A stretch of 64,000 nucleotides of DNA. Origin: Prevotella sp. (GTDB lineage: Bacteria > Bacteroidota > Bacteroidia > Bacteroidales > Bacteroidaceae). Shown piece after piece: positions 49,674 to 59,595 of the stretch (position 1 is the stretch's first letter; each line of letters opens with the position of its first letter). The stretch spans positions 1 to 64,000 of the forward strand of contig JAFUZD010000029.1 in the NCBI GenBank assembly GCA_017476785.1, in the 5' to 3' direction. Under the pieces are notes generated by a model. It saw only the letters and a list, made by a program, of their open reading frames with translations. It ran no database searches and had not been told where the DNA came from. A program made the translations under genes and the position numbers.

Positions 49674-52376
49674 ATGGACGACGAAATAAGGGACGACAGC
49701 ACACTGGAGAACGAGGTGACCGAACAGGAAGAGCAAGCCGGCCACTCGGACTACCAGCCCGTAAGCCGGTTCGATGCTGCGGCCGTGCACCATCTGAGCG
49801 GAATGTATCAGACGTGGTTCTTGGACTACGCCTCGTATGTCATTCTGGAGCGCGCCGTGCCTCACATCGAGGACGGACTGAAACCCGTGCAGCGGCGCAT
49901 CCTGCACTCGATGAAGCGGATGGACGACGGGCGATACAACAAAGTGGCCAACATTGTGGGACACACGATGCAGTTCCATCCCCACGGCGACGCCTCCATC
50001 GGCGACGCACTGGTGCAGCTGGGACAGAAGGACTTGCTCGTCGACACGCAGGGCAACTGGGGCAACATACTCACGGGAGCCAGCGCCGCCGCACCGCGCT
50101 ACATCGAGGCGCGGCTGTCGAAGTTTGCCCTCGACACGGTGTTCAATCCGAAGACGACGGAATGGAAGATGTCGTACGACGGGCGCAACAAAGAGCCCAT
50201 CACGCTACCCGTGAAATATCCCCTGCTGCTGGCACAGGGAGCCGAGGGCATCGCCGTGGGACTGAGTTCTAAGATACTGCCCCACAACTTCGTGGAAATC
50301 TGCGACGCTGCCATCAGCTACCTGCACGGCGAAGAGTTCCACCTCTATCCCGACTTCCCTACGGGCGGCTCCATCGACGTGAGCAAATACAACGACGGAC
50401 AGCGCGGCGGAACGCTGAAAGTGCGCGCCAAGATTGAGAAGCAGGACCAGAAGACGCTGGTCATCCGCGACCTGCCGTTCTCCAAGACGGCCGACACACT
50501 CATCGAAAGCATCAAGCGCGCCAACGAGAAAGGCAAAATCAAAGTGCGCCACGTGGACGACCTGACGGCAGCCAGCGTGGAGATTCAGATCAGCCTGATG
50601 CCGGGCGTTTCGTCCGACAAGACCATCGACGCGCTCTACGCCTTCTCGGACTGCGAAATCAACATCAGCCCCAACTGCTGCGTGATAGAGGACAACAAGC
50701 CGAAGTTCCTCACCGTCAGCGAGGTGCTGCGCCACTCGGTCGACCGCACCAAAGACCTCATCCGGCAGGAGCTCGAAATCCGGAAGGGCGAGTTGCTGGA
50801 ACAGTATCACTTTGCTTCGCTGGAGAAGATATTCATCGAAGAGCGCATCTATAAGGACAAGAAGTTTGAGAATGCACCCACGGTGGATGCTGTGTGCGAG
50901 CATATTGACGACCGGCTGACGCCCTACTACCCGCAGCTGGTGCGCGAAGTGACGAAGGAGGACATTCTGAGACTGCTCGAAATCAAGATGCAGCGCATCC
51001 TGAAGTTCAATAAGGATAAGGCCGACGAGCTGATGGCCCGCATCAAAGCCGAGATTGAAGAGATAGACCGCGACCTCGCCAACCTCGTAGAGGTGACGGC
51101 CAACTGGTTCCAGTTCCTTAAGGACAAGTACGGCAGCGACCATCCACGACTGACCGAGATACGCAACTTCGACACCATCGAGGCTACCAAAGTGGTGGAG
51201 GCCAACGAGAAACTATACATCAACCGCGCCGAGGGATTCATCGGCACGGGGCTGAAGAAGGACGAGTTCGTGTGCAACTGCTCCGACATCGACGACATCA
51301 TCATCTTCTATAAGGACGGTAAGTTTAAGGTGCTGCGCGTAGCCGAGAAGATTTTCGTGGGTAAGAACGTGCTGTGGCTGGGCGTCTTCAAGAAGAACGA
51401 CCGCCGCACGATATACAATGCCGTCTATCGCGACGGCAAGAAAGGCTTCTACTACATCAAGCGCTTCAACGTGTCGGCGATTACCCGCGACCGCGAATAC
51501 GACCTGACGGCGGGCACGCCGGGCTCGAAGGTGATGTACTTCACGGCCAATCCGAACGGCGAGGCCGAGGTTATCAAAGTGACTCTCGACCCGCAGCCCA
51601 AGCTGAAAAAGATATTCTTTGACAAGGACTTCAGCGAAGTGCTCATCAAAGGACGAGCCTCGAAGGGCAACCTGCTGACCAAGCATTCCGTCCATCGCAT
51701 CGGACTGAAGAGCCACGGCCGCTCTACGCTGGGCGGACGTAAGGTGTGGTTCGACCCCGACGTCAACCGACTGAACTACGACGAGCACGGACGGCTGCTG
51801 GGCGAATTCTTCGACGACGACCAGATTCTGGTCATCCTGCAGAACGGCGACTACTATCTGACGAACTTCGACGTCAACAACCACTACGAAGACAGCATCT
51901 TCCGCATTGAGAAGTACGAGCCCGAGAAGGTGTGGAGTGCCCTGCTCTACGATGCCGACAATCAGGGCTATCCCTACATCAAGCGTTTCCTGCCCGAGGC
52001 TTCCAAGCGCAAGCAGAACTATCTGGGCGACAATCCAAACTCAAAGCTCATCTTGCTCACCGACCAAGCCTACCCGCGCATCCGCGTCACCTATGGCGGT
52101 GCCGACGAGTTCAGAGGACAGGAGGAAGTGGACGTAGAGCAGTTTATCGCCGTCAAAGGCTACAAAGCCAAAGGCAAGCGACTGACGACCTATGCCATCG
52201 GCAGCATCGAGGAGCTGGAGCCGACGCGCTTCCCCGACGCTCTCACGGCCGACGAGGCAGCAGAAGATGCCGAAGCCGAGGCTCCCGAAGACCTCGACCC
52301 TGACGCTGGGAAGAGCCAGCAGCAGGTGTACGACGAACTGACCGGACAACTCAGCCTGTTCAACGATGAGAACTAA
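49674..52376 (+). CDS. parC: DNA topoisomerase IV subunit A
   Basis: This is the DNA-cleaving subunit of topoisomerase IV, which decatenates chromosomes. The product is 900 aa. The GyrA-type N-terminal domain has YASYVILERAVPHIEDGLKPVQRRIL, the HPHGDASIGDALVQLGQ quinolone-region helix and the active-site Tyr at 143 (APRYIEARL). The C-terminal part forms a beta-pinwheel, followed by an acidic D/E-rich linker (AAEDAEAEAPEDLDPDAG) and a final QLSLFNDEN. It lacks the GyrA-box style of gyrase, supporting ParC over GyrA. parE is not in the window. It overlaps the DUF3316 gene by 11 bases. Confidence 0.92.
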   Translation: MDDEIRDDSTLENEVTEQEEQAGHSDYQPVSRFDAAAVHHLSGMYQTWFLDYASYVILERAVPHIEDGLKPVQRRILHSMKRMDDGRYNKVANIVGHTMQFHPHGDASIGDALVQLGQKDLLVDTQGNWGNILTGASAAAPRYIEARLSKFALDTVFNPKTTEWKMSYDGRNKEPITLPVKYPLLLAQGAEGIAVGLSSKILPHNFVEICDAAISYLHGEEFHLYPDFPTGGSIDVSKYNDGQRGGTLKVRAKIEKQDQKTLVIRDLPFSKTADTLIESIKRANEKGKIKVRHVDDLTAASVEIQISLMPGVSSDKTIDALYAFSDCEINISPNCCVIEDNKPKFLTVSEVLRHSVDRTKDLIRQELEIRKGELLEQYHFASLEKIFIEERIYKDKKFENAPTVDAVCEHIDDRLTPYYPQLVREVTKEDILRLLEIKMQRILKFNKDKADELMARIKAEIEEIDRDLANLVEVTANWFQFLKDKYGSDHPRLTEIRNFDTIEATKVVEANEKLYINRAEGFIGTGLKKDEFVCNCSDIDDIIIFYKDGKFKVLRVAEKIFVGKNVLWLGVFKKNDRRTIYNAVYRDGKKGFYYIKRFNVSAITRDREYDLTAGTPGSKVMYFTANPNGEAEVIKVTLDPQPKLKKIFFDKDFSEVLIKGRASKGNLLTKHSVHRIGLKSHGRSTLGGRKVWFDPDVNRLNYDEHGRLLGEFFDDDQILVILQNGDYYLTNFDVNNHYEDSIFRIEKYEPEKVWSALLYDADNQGYPYIKRFLPEASKRKQNYLGDNPNSKLILLTDQAYPRIRVTYGGADEFRGQEEVDVEQFIAVKGYKAKGKRLTTYAIGSIEELEPTRFPDALTADEAAEDAEAEAPEDLDPDAGKSQQQVYDELTGQLSLFNDEN

Positions 52377-53166
52377 GACCCTGATATTGGCCCTGCTCCT
52401 GACCCTGCCAGCGGCAGCGCAGGAGGCTGGCGGGCAGTCGACCGTCGTCCACAGCAGTCGGGCGATAGGCATCGGCGCCACCTCCATCCTCGACACCTAT
52501 CTGTCTGAAGAACACTTCAGCGGCGGCGGCGTATCGTTCCTCGCCACCGTCGAGCGGCAAAAGCCCCACCGCAACTGGGGCACACTGATGGAGCACGAGG
52601 CCAACCTCTCGACGACCCGCGACCGCGCACACACCGAGCGCGAGCTGGAAGGAGCCTACAACTTCTACTGGGGACGGCTGCGGCAATGGCAACTGATGGA
52701 CGGACGACTGCGGCTGCAAGCCGGCGGAATGGGCAACGTGTCGCTCGGCTTCATCTACAACACCAGCAACAGCAACAATCTGGCACAGGCTCGTGCCCAC
52801 CTCAACCTGATGCCGACTGGCATCGCCGCCTACCGCTTTGCAGTCAGGGGCATTCCCGTTACGGCTCGCTACGAGCTGGCACTGCCACTCGTTGGCATCC
52901 GGTTCTCGCCCAACTACGGGCAGTCGTACTACGAGATGTTTGTCAGAGGCGACTACGACCACAACGTCATTCCCACCACCTTCATCTCTGCGCCGGAGTT
53001 CCGCCAGCTACTGACACTGGACATCGGCATCGGCCGGGCCACCACCCTGCGCATCGGCTATCTGGGCAACTACCAGCAGGCGGCCGTCAACCACCTGAAG
53101 CAGCACGTCTATACGCATCGGGCGGTCATCGGTGTCAGCCGCAGCTTCAGCATCGTGAGAAGGTAA
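52366..53166 (+). CDS. DUF3316 domain protein
   Basis: The product is 266 aa with a signal peptide (MRTKTLILALLLTLPAAA-Q). The rest is strand-rich (LMEHEANLSTTRDR, FYWGRLRQWQL, GMGNVSLGFIYNTSNSNN, HRAVIGVSRSFSIVRR), in keeping with a small outer-membrane or periplasmic beta structure. By eye it fits the Bacteroidetes family DUF3316, of unknown function. It starts inside the last codons of parC, so translation is probably coupled. Confidence 0.78.
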   Translation: MRTKTLILALLLTLPAAAQEAGGQSTVVHSSRAIGIGATSILDTYLSEEHFSGGGVSFLATVERQKPHRNWGTLMEHEANLSTTRDRAHTERELEGAYNFYWGRLRQWQLMDGRLRLQAGGMGNVSLGFIYNTSNSNNLAQARAHLNLMPTGIAAYRFAVRGIPVTARYELALPLVGIRFSPNYGQSYYEMFVRGDYDHNVIPTTFISAPEFRQLLTLDIGIGRATTLRIGYLGNYQQAAVNHLKQHVYTHRAVIGVSRSFSIVRR

Positions 53167-53209
53167 CAACAAGTAAAAAGGGCTGACAGCCCCACCCAAC
53201 CCAAACGTG

Positions 53210-54271
53210 ATGGACTACATACATAACAGCATACAACGAATCAGGCAGACGGCAAAGGCAGCACCCCTTGCCCTTCTGCCTTTTTTCATTCTCGCCCTTC
53301 TGCTCTTCACTTCCTGCATCGACGAGGACGAACGCCCCGACACCCCGACGGGCAATTTCGAAGCCCTGTGGCACATCATCGACGAGCACTACTGCTTCTT
53401 TGACTACAAGCAGCAGGCCTACGGGCTGGACTGGACCGACGTCTATGCGAAGTACAGGGTGCGCATCAGCGACTCAATGACGGAGCTGCAGCTCTTCGAA
53501 GTGCTCACCGATATGCTGGCCGAGCTGCGCGACGGGCACGTCAATCTTTCCGCCAGCTACGACTACGGACGCTACTGGACGTGGAAAGAGGCCTACCCTA
53601 CCAACTACAGCGACTCGCTGGAACGTGTCTATCTGGGCACCGACTACAAGATTGCTGCCGGAATGAAATACCGCATACTCGACGACAACATCGGCTATAT
53701 CCGCTACGAGAGCTTTACCAGCGGCATCGGTGAAGGCAATCTCGACGACGTGCTCTCCTACCTCATCCTGTGCCGCGGCCTCATCATAGACATACGCAAC
53801 AACGGCGGCGGCGACCTGACCTATGCCGAACGACTGGCGGCACGCTTCGTCGGTGAGCGCACGCTGGTGGGCTACATCCAGCATAAGACGGGCAAGGGGC
53901 ACAACGACTTCTCGGCAATGGAACCGCAGTATCTGGAGCCGTCGAGCAATATCCGCTGGCACAAGCCCGTCTGCCTACTGACCAACCGCGGCGTATTCAG
54001 CGCTGCCAATGAGTTCACATCGATGATGCGCGCCCTGCCCAACGTAATACTGGTGGGCGACCACACGGGTGGCGGAGCCGGACTGCCCTTCAGCAGCTCG
54101 CTGCCCAGCGGCTGGTCGGTGCGTTTCTCGGCGTGCCCGATGTACGACGCGCAGCGCCAGCAGACGGAGTTCGGCATCGAGCCTGACTACAACGTACAGC
54201 TCGACGAGGCCGACATAGCACGCAACCGCGACACCATCATTGAGACGGCCCGGCAGTTGCTGGCCCGCTAA
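53210..54271 (+). CDS. S41 family peptidase, lipoprotein
   Basis: The product is a 353-residue C-terminal-processing-like serine protease. The lipobox is LLFTS-C after a hydrophobic segment. An N-terminal helical domain (ALWHIIDEHYCFFDYK, LTDMLAELRDGHV) precedes the tail-specific protease fold with LIIDIRNNGGGD. The catalytic Ser lies in TNRGVFSAANEF, and VGDHTGGGAG follows. No PDZ domain is evident between them. The frame also offers a GTG at 53207, but the ATG at 53210 is better. It is the last gene of the parC-DUF3316 run. Its substrate is unknown. Confidence 0.87.
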   Translation: MDYIHNSIQRIRQTAKAAPLALLPFFILALLLFTSCIDEDERPDTPTGNFEALWHIIDEHYCFFDYKQQAYGLDWTDVYAKYRVRISDSMTELQLFEVLTDMLAELRDGHVNLSASYDYGRYWTWKEAYPTNYSDSLERVYLGTDYKIAAGMKYRILDDNIGYIRYESFTSGIGEGNLDDVLSYLILCRGLIIDIRNNGGGDLTYAERLAARFVGERTLVGYIQHKTGKGHNDFSAMEPQYLEPSSNIRWHKPVCLLTNRGVFSAANEFTSMMRALPNVILVGDHTGGGAGLPFSSSLPSGWSVRFSACPMYDAQRQQTEFGIEPDYNVQLDEADIARNRDTIIETARQLLAR

Positions 54272-54325
54272 GTGCCCCTGCACCATCATACAATAAGGAG
54301 ACGGCACAACAAACCGCCCGAAAAA

Positions 54326-54357
54326 TTTGGTTTATTGCCGAAAACGCCTTACCTTTG
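54326..54357 (+). promoter_or_regulatory. tRNA-Leu promoter (TTTG-N20-TACCTTTG)
   Basis: The -33 TTTG lies at 54326-54329 and the -7 TACCTTTG at 54350-54357, spaced by 20 bases. This is the best full match to the Bacteroidetes consensus in the window, placed 34 bases before the tRNA. Confidence 0.8.
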
Positions 54358-54391
54358 CACCGTCTTTCGGGCGAGCGATGCCCGATGCAAT

Positions 54392-54473
54392 GCGCTTGTG
54401 GCGGAATTGGTAGACGCGCCAGACTTAGGATCTGGTGGCTCAGGTCGTGTAGGTTCGAGTCCTATCAGGCGCA
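54392..54473 (+). tRNA. tRNA-Leu (anticodon UAG)
   Basis: This 82-nt class II tRNA has the acceptor stem GCGCTTG paired with CAGGCGC and discriminator A. The D-arm is TGGCGGAATTGGTAGACGC. The anticodon stem CCAGA/TCTGG encloses loop CTTAGGA with anticodon TAG. A long variable arm and the T-loop TTCGAGT follow. CCA is not encoded. It reads CUN leucine codons. A strong terminator follows 11 bases later. Confidence 0.96.
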
Positions 54474-54484
54474 CACAAACAAAG

Positions 54485-54530
54485 AAAGTCCCCAAACTCT
54501 CTCACAGGAGTTTGGGGACTTTTCTTTGTT
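54485..54530. terminator. intrinsic terminator after tRNA-Leu, bidirectional
   Basis: A perfect 15-bp stem (54485-54499 with 54508-54522) has an 8-base loop, followed by TTCTTTGTTTT. The minus strand also runs into CTTTCTTTGTTTG, serving the converging lipoprotein gene. Confidence 0.88.
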
Positions 54531-54541
54531 TTCCTGCCAGC

Positions 54542-55417
54542 CTAATTCAGATAGGGCGTCCAGTCGAAACCCGTGATGCGGCTGAGCGACAGCGGTGCCG
54601 TGGTGACGGTCATCTTCGTCTCAGTCTTCGTTTCCTCGCGGTAGGCAAAGGACAGGGTGCCCGTCAGCGTCGTCTCGCTGAGCTCGTAGTCATCGATGCG
54701 CACGGAGCCATAGTTGGCCTCGGTGTCCAGATAGGTGATGAGAATCGAGTGTGCCTCTTCGTCCTTTTGCCACATAAAGGGGCAGTACCAGTATTCCGTT
54801 TCAGCCTGTTCGGGGTCGTAGTCTATCTCGCCGCCGATACCATAAGTGGCATCGGGCGCGGTGGCTGAGAACTGCCAGACGCTGACATAGCGTGCGGCTA
54901 CGGCCTCACCCAGTCCCCACACCTGCTCGTAATACGCTGGGACACTGCCCTTCCACTGCGCCAGCAACGTAGCCGCACCGACGACGTCGGTCGGTGTCTG
55001 GAACGACGTGATGTCGGTGTTGACGAAACGGTTGCCATTGATGAGCAGGAACGGACCGTCGATACTGTACTCATACTCCACCATCTCCTTCGATGCATAG
55101 CGCAGCACCAGCTTGCCGGCATCGGCCTTCCACTTGTAGGTCAGCTGTTCGGTGGGTGCTTCCGTCCCCACCTGCTTGATCTTGGCCGTGTGGTTGTCGT
55201 AGATGGTCAGCACCTCGCGGTAGCCCTCGCCAACGAGCAGATACTGTCCCACCAGTCGCTTCTCGTATTCGTTCAGCGTACCGCTAAATCCCTCGGCAAT
55301 CTCTGTCAGCTGCTCGTCCACCCAGTCAGGATCCACGTAGCCGGGCTCCGGGTCGCTCTCGCACGAGGCGGCAAACAGGGCGGCCATCAGCATCAGTATA
55401 TATTTAATTGGTTTCAT
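54542..55417 (-). CDS. hypothetical lipoprotein, 291 aa
   Basis: The signal peptide has a lipobox (MKPIKYILMLMAALFAAS-C). The mature part is acidic and strand-rich; residues about 50-130 (EYEKRLVGQYLLVG, LTIYDNHTAKIK, LTYKWKADAGKLVLRY) look like a lipocalin-like domain, and a second similar strand set lies at about 200-285. I do not recognise a named family with certainty. It lies 17 bases downstream of asd and probably rides on its transcript. Surface or periplasmic lipid-anchored location is expected. Confidence 0.7.
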   Translation of the reverse strand: MKPIKYILMLMAALFAASCESDPEPGYVDPDWVDEQLTEIAEGFSGTLNEYEKRLVGQYLLVGEGYREVLTIYDNHTAKIKQVGTEAPTEQLTYKWKADAGKLVLRYASKEMVEYEYSIDGPFLLINGNRFVNTDITSFQTPTDVVGAATLLAQWKGSVPAYYEQVWGLGEAVAARYVSVWQFSATAPDATYGIGGEIDYDPEQAETEYWYCPFMWQKDEEAHSILITYLDTEANYGSVRIDDYELSETTLTGTLSFAYREETKTETKMTVTTAPLSLSRITGFDWTPYLN

Positions 55418-55434
55418 CTCGCACTGTATTTAGA

Positions 55435-56445
55435 TTATTTCACGTTGCCCACCTGTATCAGATATTCAGCAATCTGGACGGCATTCAGGGCGGCTCCCTT
55501 ACGAATCTGGTCGCCAGAGAGCCAGAACGTCAGTCCGCAGTCGTCGCTCAGGTCCTTACGGACGCGTCCCACGTAGACATCGTCCTTACCGGCAGTCTCC
55601 AGCGGCATCGGGTAGACCAACTGCGAGGGGTCGTCTTGCAGCGTGCAGCCCGGAGCTGCGGCGATGGCCTGCTGTGCCTCCTCTACGCTGATGGGGCGCT
55701 CGGTCTCTATCCACACGCTCTCGCTGTGGGCACGCAGCGAACTGACGCGGACGCACATTGCCGAGCACTTGGCGTCGGTGTGCATTATCTTCTGCGTCTC
55801 GTTGTACATCTTCATCTCCTCCTTCGTATAGCCATTGGGCTGGAACACGTCAATCTGCGGAATTACGTTGTAGGCCAACTGATGGGGGAACTTCTTCACC
55901 GTGGGCTCCTCGCCGTTGATAATCTCACGATACTGCTGCTCCAGCTCGGCCATCGCTGCAGCACCGGCACCACTGGCACTCTGGTAGCTGCTGACGTGGA
56001 TACGCTTGATGTGGCTCAGTCGTTCCAGCGGCTGCAGCACCACCACCATCATTATCGTGGTGCAGTTGGGATTGGCAATGATGCCGCGCGGACGGTTGAG
56101 CGCATCCTCGGCGTTGCACTCGGGCACCACGAGGGGCACGTCGTCGTCCATACGGAAGGCACTCGAATTGTCAATCATCACGGCTCCATACTTCGTAATG
56201 GTATCGGCAAACTCCTTTGAGGTGCCGGCTCCGGCACTGGTGAAAGCGATGTCCACGTCGCGGAAGTCGTCGTTGTGCTGCAACAGCTTCACCTCGTACT
56301 CCCGTCCGCGGAACGTATATTTGCGCCCGGCACTACGCTCCGAGCCGAAAAGGACAAGCTCGTCCATCGGGAAATCTCTCTGATCCAGAATGCGCAGGAA
56401 CTCCTGCCCTACGGCGCCCGAAGCGCCCACAATCGCTACCTTCAT
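55435..56445 (-). CDS. asd: aspartate-semialdehyde dehydrogenase
   Basis: This enzyme reduces aspartyl phosphate to the semialdehyde, the branch to lysine/diaminopimelate, threonine and methionine. The product is 336 aa. The N-terminal NADP fold is [15 protein letters not shown]. The active-site Cys lies in [24 protein letters not shown] and the C-terminal [15 protein letters not shown] region are typical. The promoter is at 56484-56491. The lipoprotein gene follows. Confidence 0.96.
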   Translation of the reverse strand: MKVAIVGASGAVGQEFLRILDQRDFPMDELVLFGSERSAGRKYTFRGREYEVKLLQHNDDFRDVDIAFTSAGAGTSKEFADTITKYGAVMIDNSSAFRMDDDVPLVVPECNAEDALNRPRGIIANPNCTTIMMVVVLQPLERLSHIKRIHVSSYQSASGAGAAAMAELEQQYREIINGEEPTVKKFPHQLAYNVIPQIDVFQPNGYTKEEMKMYNETQKIMHTDAKCSAMCVRVSSLRAHSESVWIETERPISVEEAQQAIAAAPGCTLQDDPSQLVYPMPLETAGKDDVYVGRVRKDLSDDCGLTFWLSGDQIRKGAALNAVQIAEYLIQVGNVK

Positions 56446-56483
56446 AAGTCTAATTCTTCTTGTACGCTATAAAAATGTGGCTG

Positions 56484-56491
56484 CAAAGTTA
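56484..56491 (-). promoter_or_regulatory. -7 element TAACTTTG of asd
   Basis: This is an exact TAnnTTTG match, 38 bases upstream of the asd ATG at 56445. Confidence 0.6.
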
Positions 56492-56621
56492 CGAATTTTT
56501 GGATAGGCTGCCGCAACATTCGGCTGTTTTTTTGCCTGCCAGCCCTGTTTTTGTGGGCAATTATTTCGGACCGAATTGCGTTAATCTTCCCAAATCAGTC
56601 TTTTGTTACAGGCTTTTTCCG

Positions 56622-56629
56622 TATCTTTG
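56622..56629 (+). promoter_or_regulatory. -7 element TATCTTTG of the Kef-type antiporter gene
   Basis: This exact TAnnTTTG lies 9 bases before ATG 56639, predicting a very short leader. Confidence 0.62.
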
Positions 56630-56638
56630 CAGCCAAGA

Positions 56639-58795
56639 ATGATTGACTTGACCCCATACTTCCCTATCAACAACCCGACGCTGATTTTCTTCGTCGTGCT
56701 GCTGATTATCCTCTCGGCCCCCATTATTATGGGCAAGCTGCGCATCCCCCACATCATCGGAATGGTGCTGGCGGGCGTGCTCGTGGGCAAGTACGGGTTC
56801 AACATTCTGGAGCGCGACAACTCGTTCGAGCTCTTCGGCCGCGTGGGTCTCTACTACATTATGTTCCTCGCCGGACTGGAGATGGATATGGAGGGCGTAA
56901 AGAAGCATAAGGCACGCTTCCTCATCTTCGGTCTGCTGACGTGCTTCATACCGCTGACGCTGACCTACTTTATGAGCATCGCCCTGCTGGGCTACTCGTC
57001 TACGGCCTCGTTTCTGCTGGGCTGCATAATGGCATCCAACACGCTGGTGGCCTACCCCATCATCGGCCGCTACGGCTTGCAGCGCAACTCGAGTGTGATG
57101 CTGAGCGTAGGGTCGTCGATGATTTCGCTGTTTATGGCATTGGTGATGGTGGCCACGCTGTCGGGCACGTTTGGCGGCAGCGGCGCGGGCATTGCCTTCT
57201 GGGTGCCGTTTGTCCTAAAGATTGCAGCCTTCTGCGCCGGTTCGGTGTGGCTCATTCCCAAGCTGGCCCGCTACTTCCTGCGCCGCTACAGCGACGCGGT
57301 AATGCAGTTCATCTTCGTAATGGCCATAATGTTTCTCAGTGCTGCCCTCTCTGAGGCCATCGGGCTGGAGGGCATTTTCGGTGCCTTCTTCTCCGGACTG
57401 GTGCTCAACCGCTATATTCCCCACGTGTCGCCGCTGATGAACCGGCTGGAATTCACGGGCAACGCGCTCTTCATCCCCTACTTCCTCATCGGTGTGGGAA
57501 TGCTCATCAACGTGCGCACGCTGTTTCAAGGCCCCGAGATGGCGTGGGTGGTAGCACTCATCGTCTTCTTCGGCACGTTCGGGAAGGCCGTGGCAGCCTA
57601 TGCGGCAGCCCTGCTGTTCCGTCTGCCTAAGTCGGCGGGCAATATGATGTTCGGCCTGACCAGTGCCCACGCAGCCGGTGCCATTGCGATGGTGATGGTG
57701 GGGTTCAGGCTGGAGGTGGCCCCGGGGCAGTATCTGGTGAGCGACGAGATGCTCAACGGCGTGGTGATAATGATTCTCTTCACCTGCATCATCAGCACGA
57801 TGATGACGGAACACGCCGCCAAACAGATTATCCTGAACGAGAAGACACATCTGGCCGTCGACGACAGCAAGACGGACGACGAGAAGATATTCCTCTGTGT
57901 GAAGTACCCCGAGATAGCCCCACAACTGGTCGAGCTGGCCACGATGATGCGCAACCCGCGGCTCAACCGCGGATTGGTGGCACTCAACGTGGTGTACGAC
58001 GACCAGAACGCAGCAGCCAACCGCGAGCGCGGACTGGTGCTGCTGGAGCATCTGCAGCAGCAGGCCAGCGCAGCCGACGTGAAGATGCAGACACAGGTGC
58101 GGCTGGCCACCAACATCGCCAATGGCATCAAGCACGCCTTCCGTGAGTTCGGCGCGTCGGAGATTATTATGGGTATGCACGTGCACACGGAGGTGAACCC
58201 TAAGTTCTGGGGCGACTTTATCCAAAGTCTCTACAACGGATTGAACCGGCAGATTGTGCTCGCGCGCTTCGTGCAGCCGCTCAACACGCTGCGCCGCATA
58301 CAGGTAGCCGTGCCCTCGCGGGCCGAGTTTGAGCCGGGATTCCACCGCTGGCTGGAGCGGCTGAGCCGTATGGCTGGCAATCTGGATTGCCGCATCCAGT
58401 TCCACGGACGACGAGAGTCGCTGGCACTCATCGGCGAGTATATCCATAACCGCCATCCCAACGTGCGCGCAGAATTTACCTATATGGCTCACTGGAACGA
58501 ACTGCCGAGGCTGGCCGAAAACATCAACGACGACCATATGTTCATCGTCATCACGGCACGTAAGGGCACCATCTCCTACAAGTCGGCACTGGAGCGGCTG
58601 CCCAATGAGCTGATGCAACACTTCTCGGGCAAGAACCTGATGATTCTCTTCCCCGACCAGTACGGCGATATGAAAGACAGTATGACCTTTGCCGAGGCTC
58701 AGCATCAGGAGGAGAGCAGCATCTATGCCACCATCCTGCGCCGACTGCCGAGGCTGCAGCGGCGACTGCGCATACCGAACCTGAAACACCTGTAA
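56639..58795 (+). CDS. Kef-type cation:proton antiporter (CPA2) with C-terminal UspA-like region
   Basis: The product is 718 aa. The first 400 residues form about twelve transmembrane helices of the sodium/hydrogen exchanger fold (PIIMGKLRIPHIIGMVLAGVLVGKYG, FLAGLEMDMEGVKKHK, LSEAIGLEGIFGAFFSGLVLNR). The cytosolic C-terminus (about 440-718) looks like one or two universal-stress-like domains (ASEIIMGMHVHTEVNPKFWG) rather than a TrkA-N/RCK domain. It probably exchanges sodium or potassium for protons. I chose ATG 56639 because upstream in-frame codons overlap the promoter. Confidence 0.88.
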   Translation: MIDLTPYFPINNPTLIFFVVLLIILSAPIIMGKLRIPHIIGMVLAGVLVGKYGFNILERDNSFELFGRVGLYYIMFLAGLEMDMEGVKKHKARFLIFGLLTCFIPLTLTYFMSIALLGYSSTASFLLGCIMASNTLVAYPIIGRYGLQRNSSVMLSVGSSMISLFMALVMVATLSGTFGGSGAGIAFWVPFVLKIAAFCAGSVWLIPKLARYFLRRYSDAVMQFIFVMAIMFLSAALSEAIGLEGIFGAFFSGLVLNRYIPHVSPLMNRLEFTGNALFIPYFLIGVGMLINVRTLFQGPEMAWVVALIVFFGTFGKAVAAYAAALLFRLPKSAGNMMFGLTSAHAAGAIAMVMVGFRLEVAPGQYLVSDEMLNGVVIMILFTCIISTMMTEHAAKQIILNEKTHLAVDDSKTDDEKIFLCVKYPEIAPQLVELATMMRNPRLNRGLVALNVVYDDQNAAANRERGLVLLEHLQQQASAADVKMQTQVRLATNIANGIKHAFREFGASEIIMGMHVHTEVNPKFWGDFIQSLYNGLNRQIVLARFVQPLNTLRRIQVAVPSRAEFEPGFHRWLERLSRMAGNLDCRIQFHGRRESLALIGEYIHNRHPNVRAEFTYMAHWNELPRLAENINDDHMFIVITARKGTISYKSALERLPNELMQHFSGKNLMILFPDQYGDMKDSMTFAEAQHQEESSIYATILRRLPRLQRRLRIPNLKHL

Positions 58796-58805
58796 ACAAA
58801 GATAA

Positions 58806-59537
58806 ATGATCGACATCAAAGGAATCACCAAGAGTTTCGGCTCACTCAGCGTGCTCAAAGGCATCGACCTACATATATCGCGCGGCGAGGTGGTCAGCAT
58901 CGTAGGCCCCAGCGGCGCCGGAAAGACCACGTTGCTCCAGATTATCGGCACCCTCGACGCACCCGACAGTGGCACCGTCAGCATCGACGGCATCGACACC
59001 GGACAGCTGTCGAAGAAGAAGCTGTCAGACTTCCGCAACCGCCATATCGGTTTTGTATTCCAGTTTCATCAGCTGCTGCCGGAATTCACTGCCATCGAGA
59101 ACATTATGATTCCGGCCTACATCGCCGGTACCTCGCAACGCGAGGCACGCAAGAGAGCGGAAGAACTGCTGGCATTTATGGGACTGACCGACCGCGCCAA
59201 CCATAAGCCCAGCGAACTGTCGGGCGGAGAGAAGCAGCGGGTGGCCGTAGCACGGGCACTGGTGAACCATCCGGCCGTCATCCTCGCCGACGAGCCCAGC
59301 GGCTCGCTCGACACGAAGAACAAGACCGAGCTGCACCAACTGTTCTTCGACCTGCGCGACCGCTTCGGGCAAACATTCGTCATCGTCACCCACGACGAGA
59401 CACTGGCAGCCCTGACCGACCGCACCATCAAGATGCGCGACGGACTGCTGGAGCAGGACGAGCCAGCAGTCGGGGAAGAAGAACCAGCAGCCAAAGAGGA
59501 CGAGCCGACAGCCAAAGAGGAAGAGCCGACAGCTTAA
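58806..59537 (+). CDS. lolD: LolD-like ABC transporter ATP-binding protein
   Basis: The product is a 243-residue ABC ATPase. Walker A is GPSGAGKTT, the Q-loop is [12 protein letters not shown], the signature is [15 protein letters not shown] and Walker B is [12 protein letters not shown]. The [16 protein letters not shown] segment is typical of LolD and other MacB-type ATPases, which drive LolCE lipoprotein release. No permease gene is adjacent, so the partner is elsewhere. The last 25 residues are an acidic [12 protein letters not shown] repeat beyond the usual LolD end. It starts 10 bases after the antiporter gene. Confidence 0.85.
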   Translation: MIDIKGITKSFGSLSVLKGIDLHISRGEVVSIVGPSGAGKTTLLQIIGTLDAPDSGTVSIDGIDTGQLSKKKLSDFRNRHIGFVFQFHQLLPEFTAIENIMIPAYIAGTSQREARKRAEELLAFMGLTDRANHKPSELSGGEKQRVAVARALVNHPAVILADEPSGSLDTKNKTELHQLFFDLRDRFGQTFVIVTHDETLAALTDRTIKMRDGLLEQDEPAVGEEEPAAKEDEPTAKEEEPTA

Positions 59538-59595
59538 ATCCATCACTCCTAAGCTGCCTTTCATCTTACTTAAGCAAAAATTCAACCCAACGGAT

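Noticed and set aside
53180..53192. Small GGGCT-GAC-AGCCC hairpin before the S41 peptidase gene as a terminator.
   Set aside because: The stem is only 5 bp with no T-run, and the genes on both sides are co-directional.
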